Notes under the pieces: model-generated
Seen by the model: the letters and a program-made list of their open reading frames with translations, nothing else
Told to the model about the DNA's origin: nothing
The model's database searches: none
Shown here: piece after piece, positions 9,682-18,939 of the stretch
Layout: each line of letters begins with the position of its first letter
How positions within the stretch are numbered: the first letter of the stretch is position 1
Origin: Epsilonproteobacteria bacterium UBA4036
GTDB lineage: Bacteria > Campylobacterota > Campylobacteria > Campylobacterales > Arcobacteraceae
DNA length: 64,000 nt
Assembly (NCBI GenBank): GCA_002382325.1
Contig: DGAG01000009.1
Location: forward strand, 37,356-101,355
Direction of reading: 5' to 3'
Program-made: the position numbers and the translations under genes

Positions 9682-10348
9682 TCTCTTGTAAAAAACTCTC
9701 TAAAGTTCTAAACTCATCAAGTTTTTTGGGTTCTATTTTTAGAATCTCTGCCAATGATTTTACGCCCATAGACAATAAATACTGTAAATTGGTATCAAAC
9801 GTAGCCTCTTCTATGACAAAAATTTTATCTTTATGCACTTCAAACATATAACCCCCATTGGGAATAGGTGTCATTGAAAGCGTTACGGTATAATGATCTT
9901 TTAAAATACTTTGTTTGGTTGAATACATTAATCCAATGTTATACCCTTCTTGTGCAAACCCCCGAATAAGAACAACTAAAACTTTCTTTTCACCCGATTT
10001 AGAGGTATTAAAAATATCAATTAACTCTTTAATCGTCGCATAACCTGGGATTTTTCGGTAAACCTTTTCAATGACATCACCCAAACGTGTTTCAACAAAA
10101 ATTCCTACAATATAGGCAATAACGCCCAACAGTAAAACACCAAAAATTGTCCATAAAAAAGGTGAGCTTTCAATATTAAAGCCAATGGAATTAAACAAAA
10201 AAGAGGTTAAGGAACTGATGTTATCGTAAATCCATAGAACGATTAATGTAACAGCAACAATGGGTGCGAGCCAAAATAATCCTTTGATGATAATAGAAAG
10301 CACATGACTCTTACTCGAATAAAAAAAGTATTTCAATTTTTGTGGCAT
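9671..10348 (-). CDS. DUF502 family membrane protein
   Basis: A 225-residue protein with two clear membrane helices, about residues 20-43 (IIKGLFWLAPIVAVTLIVLWIY) and 64-87 (FLWTIFGVLLLGVIAYIVGIFV), separated by a short loop. A conserved cytosolic part follows with RKIPGYATIKELID and the MTPIPNGGYMFEVHKDKIFVIEEA segment seen in DUF502 proteins. The biochemical function of the family is unknown. It is divergent from the KefB-like antiporter gene and overlaps yraN tail to tail. Confidence 0.82.
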   Translation of the reverse strand: MPQKLKYFFYSSKSHVLSIIIKGLFWLAPIVAVTLIVLWIYDNISSLTSFLFNSIGFNIESSPFLWTIFGVLLLGVIAYIVGIFVETRLGDVIEKVYRKIPGYATIKELIDIFNTSKSGEKKVLVVLIRGFAQEGYNIGLMYSTKQSILKDHYTVTLSMTPIPNGGYMFEVHKDKIFVIEEATFDTNLQYLLSMGVKSLAEILKIEPKKLDEFRTLESFLQETKA

Positions 10349-10450
10349 TTTAATCCTTGGTAATTTAGTACAAAAAGAATAATAACATATTTGTATACAA
10401 ACTATACAAAAAAGAGGCTCTTATTTTCCCAATCTTTGCTAAAATATCGT

Positions 10451-12049
10451 ATGAATTCAATTTTAATTATTATCTTTATTTCTTTAGCCATTGCTACGGT
10501 GTTGAACCTTATTTTAAAAAAATTATCGGTTTCTCATATTATTGGTTATATTATGACAGGGACGATTATTAGTACTCTGTTTGATTTTAACTTAGAAACC
10601 AACTTAGAAGCGTTAAATTTGATTGCTGAGTTTGGAATCGTTTTTTTAATGTTTACCATTGGGCTTGAAATGTCCGTTTCTAAACTTAAAAAAATGAAAG
10701 AGATTCTTTTTCTTAATGGCTTTTTACAAGTGGGATTAAGTGCAGCAATTATTTTTCTTATTTCTCATTTTATGTTTCATATAGATATCAGTTCATCTTT
10801 GATTATTGCTTTGGCGTTTTCACTCTCATCAACCGCCATTGTACTGACATATTTAAAACAATCCAAAGATATCTATACCCCTTATGGAGAAAAATCAACG
10901 GCCATTTTAATCTTCCAAGATTTAGCCGTTATTCCCATTTTACTGTTAATCAGCTTTTTATCCAACGATACATTAAGTTTAAGCCAAGTCGTATTTAATA
11001 CCTTTCTTGGTGCTTTAATTGTCATTGTTTTTATGTTTACCATTGGCAAAAAAATTGTTAATGGCTTGTTGCAATTTTCATCTCAAGCCAAGCTGGAAGA
11101 GCTTTTTTTAGGCTCAGTTTTATCCATTGTCATCGGGGCTTCATTACTGGCACATGAAATGGGATTTACCTACTCTTTAGGAGCTTTTATTGCAGGAATG
11201 ATTATTGCGGAAACCTCTTATCATGTTAAAGTTGAATCCGATATTGCTTCGTATAAAGATTTGTTATTGGGGGCATTTTTCTTTTATGTAGGGACTAAAA
11301 TTGATATTCTTTTTTTAATGAGCAATTTGCACTACGTTTTACTGATTTTTTTAGGTGTCATGCTGATTAAAGCCTTGATTGTCTATCTCATTATCAAACG
11401 AAAAGCCAATAAAAGTGACAGTATCAAAGCCTCTTTAGCTTTATGTCAAATAGGCGAGTTCTCTTTTGCTGTTTTTGCTTTAGCCTCAAGCCAAAACTTA
11501 CTCTCTGAAGAGTTGAGCAAGTTTTTAATTTTAGTTACGGTTTTATCCATGATTATTACTCCATTTATTGTCAATAATATCTATAAATTGGCTTCATACT
11601 TTGTCGTAGAGTTTTTTGAATCGGATAAAATTACTCCTATTAGTGCAAAAAATCATATCATTATTTGTGGTTTCTCAACATTGGGACGAATTATTGCCAA
11701 TTCTTTGGAAGAAAAAAAGATTCAATTTGTCATTATTTCTGATGATTTACGGCATGTATTACTTGCACGAAAACGGGGTTATATGGCATATTTTGGACAC
11801 TTAGATAAATTGCCTGTTTTAGAATCGCTTAAAGCCGATGAAGCACGAAGTATTATTATAACCCTTAATAATATCAGTAAAAAACGATTGATTTGCGAAG
11901 CCGTTTTAGCTTTTGATGCCAATGCCAATTTGGTGGTTAAAATTGACACCATTGATGAAAGAAAAGAGTTAAAAGATTTAAACATCAAAACCTTTGTTCA
12001 TGCACAACAAGAAGTCGCTCATCTCTTAGTTGAAAAAAGCATACAATAA
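10451..12049 (+). CDS. KefB-type cation:proton antiporter (CPA2) with TrkA-N domain
   Basis: This 532-residue carrier has about 12 to 13 membrane helices over residues 1-385, in the Na+/H+ exchanger fold (CPA2), with motifs HIIGYIMTG and GLEMSVSKL. A C-terminal Rossmann RCK/TrkA-N domain begins at NHIIICGFSTLGRIIANSLEE, whose GFSTLG loop binds NAD(H). It probably exports K+ or Na+ against protons under control of nucleotide or ligand binding. The frame is open 60 bases further upstream, but the ATG at 10451 starts the first membrane helix directly and gives the usual length. Ion preference cannot be read from the sequence. Confidence 0.85.
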   Translation: MNSILIIIFISLAIATVLNLILKKLSVSHIIGYIMTGTIISTLFDFNLETNLEALNLIAEFGIVFLMFTIGLEMSVSKLKKMKEILFLNGFLQVGLSAAIIFLISHFMFHIDISSSLIIALAFSLSSTAIVLTYLKQSKDIYTPYGEKSTAILIFQDLAVIPILLLISFLSNDTLSLSQVVFNTFLGALIVIVFMFTIGKKIVNGLLQFSSQAKLEELFLGSVLSIVIGASLLAHEMGFTYSLGAFIAGMIIAETSYHVKVESDIASYKDLLLGAFFFYVGTKIDILFLMSNLHYVLLIFLGVMLIKALIVYLIIKRKANKSDSIKASLALCQIGEFSFAVFALASSQNLLSEELSKFLILVTVLSMIITPFIVNNIYKLASYFVVEFFESDKITPISAKNHIIICGFSTLGRIIANSLEEKKIQFVIISDDLRHVLLARKRGYMAYFGHLDKLPVLESLKADEARSIIITLNNISKKRLICEAVLAFDANANLVVKIDTIDERKELKDLNIKTFVHAQQEVAHLLVEKSIQ

Positions 12050-12068
12050 TACCTATGAACCTTTGGCA

Positions 12069-13244
12069 TTAATAGTGAATTTTCAATACTCTTTTTGCTC
12101 CAAATAATAAGGCGATTCCTCCTATAATAATCACAGCAGTAACATACAAAGCATAATTGTAATTCCCCGACCAATCGGTTAAAACCACCGCATACAAAGG
12201 AGCAATAACTTGCCCTATTCCATAAGCTGTTGTTAACGCACCCATTAAAATCACGGGATTATTACCGGCTAATTTCCCACCTAAACTCATAAACAATGCC
12301 ACTAAACCAACAAAGGTTCCTCCGTAAAATACACCGGATAAAATATTCAAAAAAGGATGTGCCGTTACAGCAGGAATCAACACTCCCACGGCTTGAATAC
12401 TCATGGCAATGATAATAATATTGACATACCCAAACGAAGCGGCCAATCTCATCCAAAGGATACAAGAAAAAATACCTGAAATTCCAACAATTAACCACGT
12501 AAGTTCACCTAAGCCTTCTAAGCCTTCAATGGAGTTGATAATATCCGGCAAAAAGGTTCCTTGAATAACAAAGCCTACGCCTTCGGTGAAATAAGCGGCA
12601 ATTAATACAATGACAAAAACAGAAAAAATGGATTTATCGATTTTATGCTTTTGCGTATGAGAGGTTTGTGTTTTATCAAAATCCAAAATATACAAAGGAT
12701 ACAGGGCAATTACTGCTCCAAAAAGCGTCAATACCATCCAAGTATCTTGCCAAGAACCTTCATAGGCAAAGACAAGTCGAGTTACGATATCACAAACGGC
12801 AATTGAAAAGCCTATTCCACTAAAATGTATTCCCATGGCTTTGGTTTTATCCTCAAATTTGAGTTTACTCATAACAATAGCTGAACCCACTACTAAGCCC
12901 ATAGCAGCAGCAAACCCTGCAATTATACGAGAAATAAACCAAATCACTTCATGGGTGGTAGTCGCTAAGACCAATGTCATTAAAATGGCTAATACCAATC
13001 CTATACGAAACCACTTAACTTTGCTTTGCATATCTTTAATAAATATGGCAAAAATTGACCCACTTAAATAGCCTACAAAATTCACCGAAGCCAAAACACC
13101 GGCAAAAGTAAGCGTTAATTGCTCTTCAAGCATACTAGGCAGCAATGAAGTAAAAACAAATCGAGCCACACCAACACCAACAATAAGGGCAATAATTCCT
13201 GCAATAATAATATTGGTATTGCTGTTTTTATCTAAAAAATTCAT
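12069..13244 (-). CDS. MFS transporter, YbfB/YjiJ-like
   Basis: A 391-residue, 12-helix major facilitator. The N-terminal GVGVARFVFTSLLPSMLEE and LASVNFVGYLSGS segments recall the YbfB/YjiJ subfamily, whose substrate is not established. I set the start at the ATG at 13242-13244, preceded by AGAGGA. The open frame reaches 13421, but the additional 59 residues are not hydrophobic like a family N-terminus and look like leader DNA. The gene is convergent with the KefB-like gene, with only 19 bases between them. Confidence 0.8.
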   Translation of the reverse strand: MNFLDKNSNTNIIIAGIIALIVGVGVARFVFTSLLPSMLEEQLTLTFAGVLASVNFVGYLSGSIFAIFIKDMQSKVKWFRIGLVLAILMTLVLATTTHEVIWFISRIIAGFAAAMGLVVGSAIVMSKLKFEDKTKAMGIHFSGIGFSIAVCDIVTRLVFAYEGSWQDTWMVLTLFGAVIALYPLYILDFDKTQTSHTQKHKIDKSIFSVFVIVLIAAYFTEGVGFVIQGTFLPDIINSIEGLEGLGELTWLIVGISGIFSCILWMRLAASFGYVNIIIIAMSIQAVGVLIPAVTAHPFLNILSGVFYGGTFVGLVALFMSLGGKLAGNNPVILMGALTTAYGIGQVIAPLYAVVLTDWSGNYNYALYVTAVIIIGGIALLFGAKRVLKIHY

Positions 13245-13457
13245 AAAAATCCTCTGGATATGAGTTGAAGAAAACGAATGAGTGTGAAAAATTAAATGAA
13301 TTCTTGAACTGCTTCTTATGCCGTAAAAGCAGCAAGAAATTTCATTTAACCTAAACCTATATGATTTAAAATATGGAAGTTTGTATATCAACACTGTAAA
13401 TGTAACACAGCATTGTAGCAAAAAAATAGCTTTTTAAAAAATTTATAATAATTTGGA

Positions 13458-13463
13458 TATAAT
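13458..13463 (+). promoter_or_regulatory. Probable -10 box for bioF-like operon
   Basis: TATAAT lies in GGATATAATATTG, 24 bases before the TTG start of the bioF-like gene, in an A/T-rich stretch as is common for Campylobacterota sigma-70 promoters, which often lack a clear -35. Confidence 0.5.
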
Positions 13464-13487
13464 ATTGTATTAATCTTAGGAGTTTTT

Positions 13488-14591
13488 TTGTACGACAAAG
13501 AGATAAATGCCATAAAAAAAGCCAATCGTTACCGTCAAAGAACCATTTCCAATGAATTTCTCATCGATGCTGCTTCCAATGACTACTTGGGGTTAGCTTC
13601 CAATCGTATTTTGTTTGATAATGCCTACCAAAGGGTTGCTAAACACTCTTTTCATGCTCCAAAATCCTCTTTACTGGTCAATGGGTACACCTCTATTCAT
13701 CAAGAGTTTGAAAAAGCCTTATGTCAAGCCAATGGTTTTGAAGAGGGCATTGTTCTTGGCAGTGGTTTTTTAGCCAACCTTTCACTCATTGAGGCCTTAG
13801 TCCGCAAAAAAGATATTTTGTTTATGGATGAAGAGTATCACGCCAGTGGAATGGTTGCAACACGCCTGTTAAATAAAAGCCAAGTCTTTTTTTTCAAACA
13901 CAATGATGCCCAAGATTTAAAGCACCTTTTAGAACAACTTGATTTAAACAAATATCATCGTATTATCATTGCCATTGAAGGAGTTTACTCCATGCATGGA
14001 GATATCGCTTCAAAAGAGATTTTTGATTTAGCCGATAAATACGATGCTCTTTTAATTGTTGATGAAGCTCACAGCAGTGGCGTTATTGGAGAGAACCTTT
14101 TGGGAGTTTTTGATTATTATAATATCGTCCCAAAACATAATCACATCAAAATGGGTACATTGGGAAAAGCGTATGGCAGTTACGGTGCTTATATCTTGGC
14201 ATCTTTTGAAATTATTGATTTTTTACTTAATAAAGCCAAAGCCATTATTTATACCACCGCGTTATCACTCTTTGATACAGCCCTTGGTCATGAGTCACTT
14301 AACTTTATTTTAGCCCATAAAAAAGAGTTCAAAACAAAAATACAAAAAAATCTGCAGATTATCAAAGAGCATTTGCATATCCCATCCCAAAGTCTGATTA
14401 TTCCTATTACTGTAGGCGATAATCAAAGTGTTTTAGAAATCCAAAAAAATTTGAAAACCCTAGGTTTTGCTGTGGGTGCTATAAGACAACCCACAGTTAA
14501 AAAAGCTATAATTAGAGTCATTGCAAAAACCGATATTGCAGAGCATGACTTGATTAATCTATCAAAATATTTATACCAACACAGAGGTTAA
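13488..14591 (+). CDS. bioF: 8-amino-7-oxononanoate synthase-like PLP enzyme
   Basis: A 367-residue member of the alpha-oxoamine synthase family, which joins an amino acid to an acyl thioester with loss of CO2. Signatures are the substrate region HSFHAPKSSLLVNGYTSIH, the cofactor-contacting DEAH at 192-195, and the PLP lysine Lys227 in MGTLGKAYGSYG. BioF, making KAPA for biotin, is the likeliest assignment. 2-amino-3-ketobutyrate ligase is an alternative, but no threonine dehydrogenase is adjacent. The start is TTG at 13488 with TAGGAG about six bases upstream. Carbonic anhydrase follows after two bases, suggesting an operon. Confidence 0.8.
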   Translation: MYDKEINAIKKANRYRQRTISNEFLIDAASNDYLGLASNRILFDNAYQRVAKHSFHAPKSSLLVNGYTSIHQEFEKALCQANGFEEGIVLGSGFLANLSLIEALVRKKDILFMDEEYHASGMVATRLLNKSQVFFFKHNDAQDLKHLLEQLDLNKYHRIIIAIEGVYSMHGDIASKEIFDLADKYDALLIVDEAHSSGVIGENLLGVFDYYNIVPKHNHIKMGTLGKAYGSYGAYILASFEIIDFLLNKAKAIIYTTALSLFDTALGHESLNFILAHKKEFKTKIQKNLQIIKEHLHIPSQSLIIPITVGDNQSVLEIQKNLKTLGFAVGAIRQPTVKKAIIRVIAKTDIAEHDLINLSKYLYQHRG

Positions 14592-14593
14592 CC

Positions 14594-15241
14594 ATGCACA
14601 GAATAAAACAACTCATCAAAGGCAATGAAAAATTCAGAAGTCTTTATTTTCCTTATTTTGAAAAAGATTTAAAGCGTTCCGTTGACATAGGGCAAAAACC
14701 CGAAGTCTTGTTTATAGGATGCAGTGACAGCCGTGTCACTCCTGATTTAATGCTTGATACCAAACCAGGAGATATGTTCATTTTACGCAATGTGGGCAAT
14801 TTTATTCCTCCTTTTAAAGCCGATAACGATTTTCATGGAAGTGCAGCCGCCATTGAATATGCGGTTTCTGTGTTAGAAGTCAAAGATATTATTGTATGCG
14901 GACACTCTCATTGTGGTGCATGCAAAAGTTTGTACGATGATATTCCCAACGACACTTCTTTAGTTCATGTCAAAAAATGGTTGGAATTGGGAGAAAGAGC
15001 CAAAGAGTTTACCCTAAAGACGATTACTGATCCCAATAACAAAGAAGAACTCTATCGTCAAACAGAGAGAAACTCCATTCTTTATCAAGTTGAAAATCTC
15101 TTTTCATACCCTGCTGTTAAAGAGCGTATTGACAATAAAACACTCAAAATACATGGTTGGTACTATACCATTGAAACCGGTACCATAGAATACTACGACT
15201 TAGAAGAAAAAAAATTTAAACCCCTAAAAGAGTTAATATAA
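14594..15241 (+). CDS. can: Beta-carbonic anhydrase
   Basis: A 215-residue beta-class carbonic anhydrase that interconverts CO2 and bicarbonate in the cytosol. Zinc ligands are visible as Cys43 (IGCSDSR), His104 and Cys107 (VCGHSHCGAC), with the Asp45-Arg47 dyad in SDSR. It lies between the bioF-like gene and a small membrane-protein gene whose ATG overlaps its stop codon. Bicarbonate supply for biotin-dependent carboxylation would make the pairing with bioF sensible, but that link is inference. Confidence 0.92.
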   Translation: MHRIKQLIKGNEKFRSLYFPYFEKDLKRSVDIGQKPEVLFIGCSDSRVTPDLMLDTKPGDMFILRNVGNFIPPFKADNDFHGSAAAIEYAVSVLEVKDIIVCGHSHCGACKSLYDDIPNDTSLVHVKKWLELGERAKEFTLKTITDPNNKEELYRQTERNSILYQVENLFSYPAVKERIDNKTLKIHGWYYTIETGTIEYYDLEEKKFKPLKELI

Positions 15242-15564
15242 TGAACCAAACTATTGAAGTAAGAAAAATCCCAAGAAAGCATATTATTGCTATTGTGCTT
15301 ACCATTTTTGTAGGAATTGCCTTTTATGGCATTAGCACCAAACTCAAAGAAGAGAAACTAAGAGAAATCTTATCCACATTAGGTCATACCAATATAGATA
15401 ATATTATCATATTTAAAACCCATAAAGTTGAAGACATGGAAGTAAAGAAAAAAGGAACTCTTTACTCTTTGGAATTTACTGATTTAACCTTACAAAAAGA
15501 GTGTCGAGGATTTGTATTATATAATTATAAAAAAGAGTACAGTAAGGATTTAGAGTGCAAATGA
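15241..15564 (+). CDS. Small single-span membrane protein, function unknown
   Basis: A 107-residue protein with one membrane helix near residues 14-32 (HIIAIVLTIFVGIAFYGIS) and a charged outer domain holding two cysteines near its end. The start overlaps the carbonic anhydrase stop by one base (TAATG), and the end overlaps the mqnE start as ATGA, so it is translated within this operon. I do not recognise a family. Confidence 0.7.
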   Translation: MNQTIEVRKIPRKHIIAIVLTIFVGIAFYGISTKLKEEKLREILSTLGHTNIDNIIIFKTHKVEDMEVKKKGTLYSLEFTDLTLQKECRGFVLYNYKKEYSKDLECK

Positions 15565-16619
15565 TTATTGACAAACTAGAGAATCAAGAACGACTCACCT
15601 ATGAAGAAGCCTTACAACTTTATGATTTGGATTTGTTTACTTTAGGAAAATTTGCCAACAAAATACGATACGAAAAGTTTGGCAATAAAACCTATTTTAA
15701 TATCAATCGCCATATTAATCCTACGAACATCTGTAAAGATGTTTGTCAATTTTGTGCCTACAGTTCGAGCAGAAAAAATCCCAACCCTTACACCATGACA
15801 CATGAAGAAATTTTAGAAGCAGTAGAAGAAGCACTAAAAAAAGAGATTAAAGAGGTGCATATTGTATCTGCACACAATCCCAATACAGGCTTAGAGTGGT
15901 ATTTAGATGTTTTTAGAAAAATCAAACAAGCTTATCCTCAACTTCATATCAAAGCCTTAACCGCTGCAGAAATTCATTTTCTAAGTACGGAATATAACTT
16001 AAGTTATGAAGAAATAATCCAAAAAATGCTTGAGTGTGGTGTGGATTCTATGCCCGGTGGTGGTGCAGAAATTTTTGATGAAAAAGTACGTAAAAAGATT
16101 TGTGGAGGGAAAGTCTCTTCTCAACAATGGCTGGATATTCATAAACTTTGGCATAAAGCAGGAAAACAAAGCAATGCTACCATGCTGTTTGGACATATTG
16201 AAAGCAGAGAAAACAGAATTGATCATATGATGAGATTGCGTACTTTACAAGATGAAACACAAGGATTTAATGCCTTTATTCCGTTGGTGTATCAAAAAGA
16301 GAATAACTTTTTAAAAGTAACTGAGTATCCAACGGGGCAAGAGATTTTAAAAACCTTTGCCATTTCACGAATTGTTTTAGACAATATCCCTAACTTAAAA
16401 GCGTACTGGGTCACATCAAGTATCAAACTGGCACTCTTAGCGCAAGAGTTTGGTGCCAATGACTTAGACGGTACCATTCAAAAAGAATCCATCCAAAGTG
16501 CTGCAGGAGCTAACAGTGCCAACGGAATGCCCCTAGAACAATTTGTACAAGTCATACAAAATTCAGGATTTACCCCCGTTGAGAGAGATTCTGTTTATAA
16601 CGAGCTTAAGAGTTATTAA
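15561..16619 (+). CDS. mqnE: Aminodeoxyfutalosine synthase MqnE
   Basis: A radical SAM enzyme of the futalosine route to menaquinone, which joins the dehydrochorismate-derived substrate to SAM. The CxxxCxxC cluster motif is Cys58, Cys62 and Cys65 in NICKDVCQFCAYSS, preceded by NINRHINPTN. The segment IKALTAAEIHFLS separates MqnE from its paralogue MqnC. The futalosine pathway is the usual menaquinone route in Campylobacterota. I prefer the ATG at 15561, which overlaps the upstream stop, over the GTG at 15555. A palindromic repeat follows the gene. Confidence 0.9.
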   Translation: MIIDKLENQERLTYEEALQLYDLDLFTLGKFANKIRYEKFGNKTYFNINRHINPTNICKDVCQFCAYSSSRKNPNPYTMTHEEILEAVEEALKKEIKEVHIVSAHNPNTGLEWYLDVFRKIKQAYPQLHIKALTAAEIHFLSTEYNLSYEEIIQKMLECGVDSMPGGGAEIFDEKVRKKICGGKVSSQQWLDIHKLWHKAGKQSNATMLFGHIESRENRIDHMMRLRTLQDETQGFNAFIPLVYQKENNFLKVTEYPTGQEILKTFAISRIVLDNIPNLKAYWVTSSIKLALLAQEFGANDLDGTIQKESIQSAAGANSANGMPLEQFVQVIQNSGFTPVERDSVYNELKSY

Positions 16620-16626
16620 GTGAGTG

Positions 16627-16699
16627 GTGAAAAGTAACGAGTGACAAGTTACGTTATGCTCTTTTTTTTACTCGTCACTTGTTACTCGTTACTTTTCAC
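16627..16699. repeat. Long intergenic palindrome, likely bidirectional terminator
   Basis: Two 27-base arms, 16627-16653 and 16673-16699, are inverted copies with two mismatches around a 19-base loop containing a run of eight T. Each arm is built from short related words (GTGAAAAGT, AACGAGT, GACAAGT). It fills the gap between the convergent mqnE and the minus-strand gene ending at 16705. Related palindromes lie near 38604, 60533 and 63864. Confidence 0.75.
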
Positions 16700-16704
16700 T
16701 TTTA

Positions 16705-18306
16705 TCAATGGTTTTGATGAAATTGCAACGTAAACGCGGTTTCAATTCCGTGTTCTGTCTTTTTCATTATTACGGGATAGGAAACATTCATTGAATATTT
16801 TTGTTCATTGAGTTTTTCAATAAAAGCAAAAAACTCTTTGGGTTCTTTGTAGATTGTAACCACTTCATAATTATACGTTGTAATATCCGATTTAAAATCC
16901 GATTTAAATACATACACTGCTTTTTCATCTAAAAGGGAATCAATAATCTCCTCAACCCGAAGTTTAGGCAAAAATCCATTTTGAATATATAAAGGTAAAA
17001 CCTCTTGTGTTGTTGTTTTTTGCTCCAGATATTCGCTGTTATTAATGGTTGCTTTTAACGCTGCTTTGGCATCGCTTTGCTCAAATTCAATCGAAGAAAA
17101 GGTATACGCTTTTAAAAGTTTCGGTTGCATCTCTTTAATATAAATATCGTCTTCTAAAAGATGAACCTTCAGTGTTGACGCATTTAATTCCAGTTTCAAC
17201 TCTTCAATAACAACACTGTAAGGAATAAGTTCAAAAAGACTCAATACTCGGTTATGTATCTTTTGATTTTTACTCATATGATTGGGAAGTTTTGGTTTAA
17301 GTGCCTCTTTTGCTTCAATTTCTTGTTTCTTTTGAAGTTGACTTTTTTCTAAAGCAATTTGGTCTTGCACCGTTTGTTTTTTGGTGGTTATATAGTTATA
17401 AAAATAAAAGGCACTAAAAGTAATCATTAACGTCAAAGACAACAAAGAAAATAAAACAAACTTACTTTTCTCTTTTTTTCGAGGTGGAATAAAACTTCGT
17501 TGGCTTTTTACAGGTTGTTTTGCCAACTCATACATATAGTCATCAACTGAAATAGGATGATAGTTCACCTCAATTAAAAGCTCTTTATGCAATCGATTGA
17601 TTTGTTCGTCATTGAGCTGTTTAATCATATGTAAAATAGTTACTTTATCGATAAAAAGCTTCTCTTTAGTTTCATAAAATTTCTCAAGTACTGAACTGAT
17701 GATATTTTCAATTTCAAAGTAATAAATTTCATCAAACAGTTTTTGCCCAAAAATTTCATTGTCATAAAAATTGGATTTTTGTATCTCTTCAAAGGAAGTG
17801 AGTGCTTCAATACTGGAATAAACAATTTGATTGCTTTCATTTAAAATTAAAATGTATAAAGAGTTGTTTAAAATCAAACCGTTTAAGGTACTGGCACTGG
17901 GATTTTGTTCACAATGTAAGTTTAAAATATGAAACGGTGAATAAATAAAATCAATGCCTGAAGCTTCAAAAAAATATTTGGTTTCAAATAAAGTACTTTT
18001 ATCCAATGCAATATTATATTCACTGTTTAAGCTGACTACAACGTTAGTATCGGTGTTGGCTAAATCTGATTTTAACACCAATTTTTGTTCAAAACTGTCA
18101 CACAATGTTGAAATAAAGGTTTGAGGTTCATTCTGTTCTAAGATCTTTAACTTGTAAACAACATCTTGAGGTAAAACATTACCATGAACTAAAAAAGAAG
18201 ATTGTTCAGCTTTGATAATATCGTCATTAAGCAACTGTTTATAATCAAGTTTAAGTTGATTATAATACCGTATAATACTAACATACAAAGAACTCTTACT
18301 AAACAT
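16705..18306 (-). CDS. Membrane protein of unknown function, PilM/PilN-like layout
   Basis: A 533-residue protein with one membrane helix near residues 286-306 (KFVLFSLLSLTLMITFSAFYFYNY). About 285 residues lie before it and a periplasmic part follows that starts with a charged coiled stretch (QIALEKSQLQKKQEIEAKEALKP). This layout, a cytosolic domain, one helix, then coiled coil and a small domain, recalls GspL or a PilM-PilN fusion, but I see no diagnostic motif. It lies 10 bases downstream of the DUF374 gene, last in the miaB-DUF374 operon, an arrangement I recall as common around nusA in Campylobacterota. The function is not established here. Confidence 0.6.
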   Translation of the reverse strand: MFSKSSLYVSIIRYYNQLKLDYKQLLNDDIIKAEQSSFLVHGNVLPQDVVYKLKILEQNEPQTFISTLCDSFEQKLVLKSDLANTDTNVVVSLNSEYNIALDKSTLFETKYFFEASGIDFIYSPFHILNLHCEQNPSASTLNGLILNNSLYILILNESNQIVYSSIEALTSFEEIQKSNFYDNEIFGQKLFDEIYYFEIENIISSVLEKFYETKEKLFIDKVTILHMIKQLNDEQINRLHKELLIEVNYHPISVDDYMYELAKQPVKSQRSFIPPRKKEKSKFVLFSLLSLTLMITFSAFYFYNYITTKKQTVQDQIALEKSQLQKKQEIEAKEALKPKLPNHMSKNQKIHNRVLSLFELIPYSVVIEELKLELNASTLKVHLLEDDIYIKEMQPKLLKAYTFSSIEFEQSDAKAALKATINNSEYLEQKTTTQEVLPLYIQNGFLPKLRVEEIIDSLLDEKAVYVFKSDFKSDITTYNYEVVTIYKEPKEFFAFIEKLNEQKYSMNVSYPVIMKKTEHGIETAFTLQFHQNH

Positions 18307-18316
18307 ATTCCCTCGA

Positions 18317-18934
18317 TTATTTCATTGCATTTTGAAGCAACTTCTCTTTAATTAAATTTTTTGCATCGTCTTGTTCTAAATTCTCAATTTCAAAAGGCTC
18401 ACTCACATAAAAGTGAATCGTACCAAAGGGTTTAGGCACAATAAATTTATCCCAAGAGTTAAACTGCCAATATTTTGTGGGTTTGCTGTTGAGTGCCACA
18501 ATCTTACAATGAGTTTTTTGTGCGATTGCAACAATGCCATTGGCAATACTAAATCTTGGGCCTCGTGGACCATCGGGAGTAATGGCAACATCATTGCCCT
18601 CTTTTATCTCTTTAATTGCATTCATTAAGGCTTTTAATCCACCTTTTGAACTTGAACCATCAATGCCCCCAACTCCGAGATATTGTACAATTTTTTTAAT
18701 TAATTCACCATCTCTATGCTCACTGACAATTACTTTTATACGCCCATTTTTTCTAAAATGTCTGTAATTTAATGGTTGCATTAATAAATCACCATGCCAC
18801 ATTGAAACGATTAAAGGCATGTTTTCATCAACAGATTCTGGATAGTGATAGTGCTTTTTATTGGTCATATAAATAAACCGCACAAATAATTGCAATAAAT
18901 AAGGTAAAAGAGTTTTTTTAAACCATTCTTTCAT
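18317..18934 (-). CDS. DUF374 family lysophospholipid acyltransferase-like protein
   Basis: A 205-residue membrane-associated protein of the DUF374 group, related to the PlsC/LpxL acyltransferases. It has an amphipathic N-terminus, then MWHGDLLMQPL, then ISEHRDGE-type and GSSSKGGLKAL segments, and the strongly conserved ITPDGPRGPR. It probably acts at the inner membrane on lipid or lipid A precursors, though no substrate is known. It lies five bases after miaB, in the same operon. Confidence 0.82.
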   Translation of the reverse strand: MKEWFKKTLLPYLLQLFVRFIYMTNKKHYHYPESVDENMPLIVSMWHGDLLMQPLNYRHFRKNGRIKVIVSEHRDGELIKKIVQYLGVGGIDGSSSKGGLKALMNAIKEIKEGNDVAITPDGPRGPRFSIANGIVAIAQKTHCKIVALNSKPTKYWQFNSWDKFIVPKPFGTIHFYVSEPFEIENLEQDDAKNLIKEKLLQNAMK

Positions 18935-18939
18935 AACCG

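Noticed and set aside
13245..13421. N-terminal extension of the MFS transporter frame
   Set aside because: The 59 additional residues are Cys/His/Ser-rich, not membrane-like, and AGAGGA lies directly before the internal ATG.
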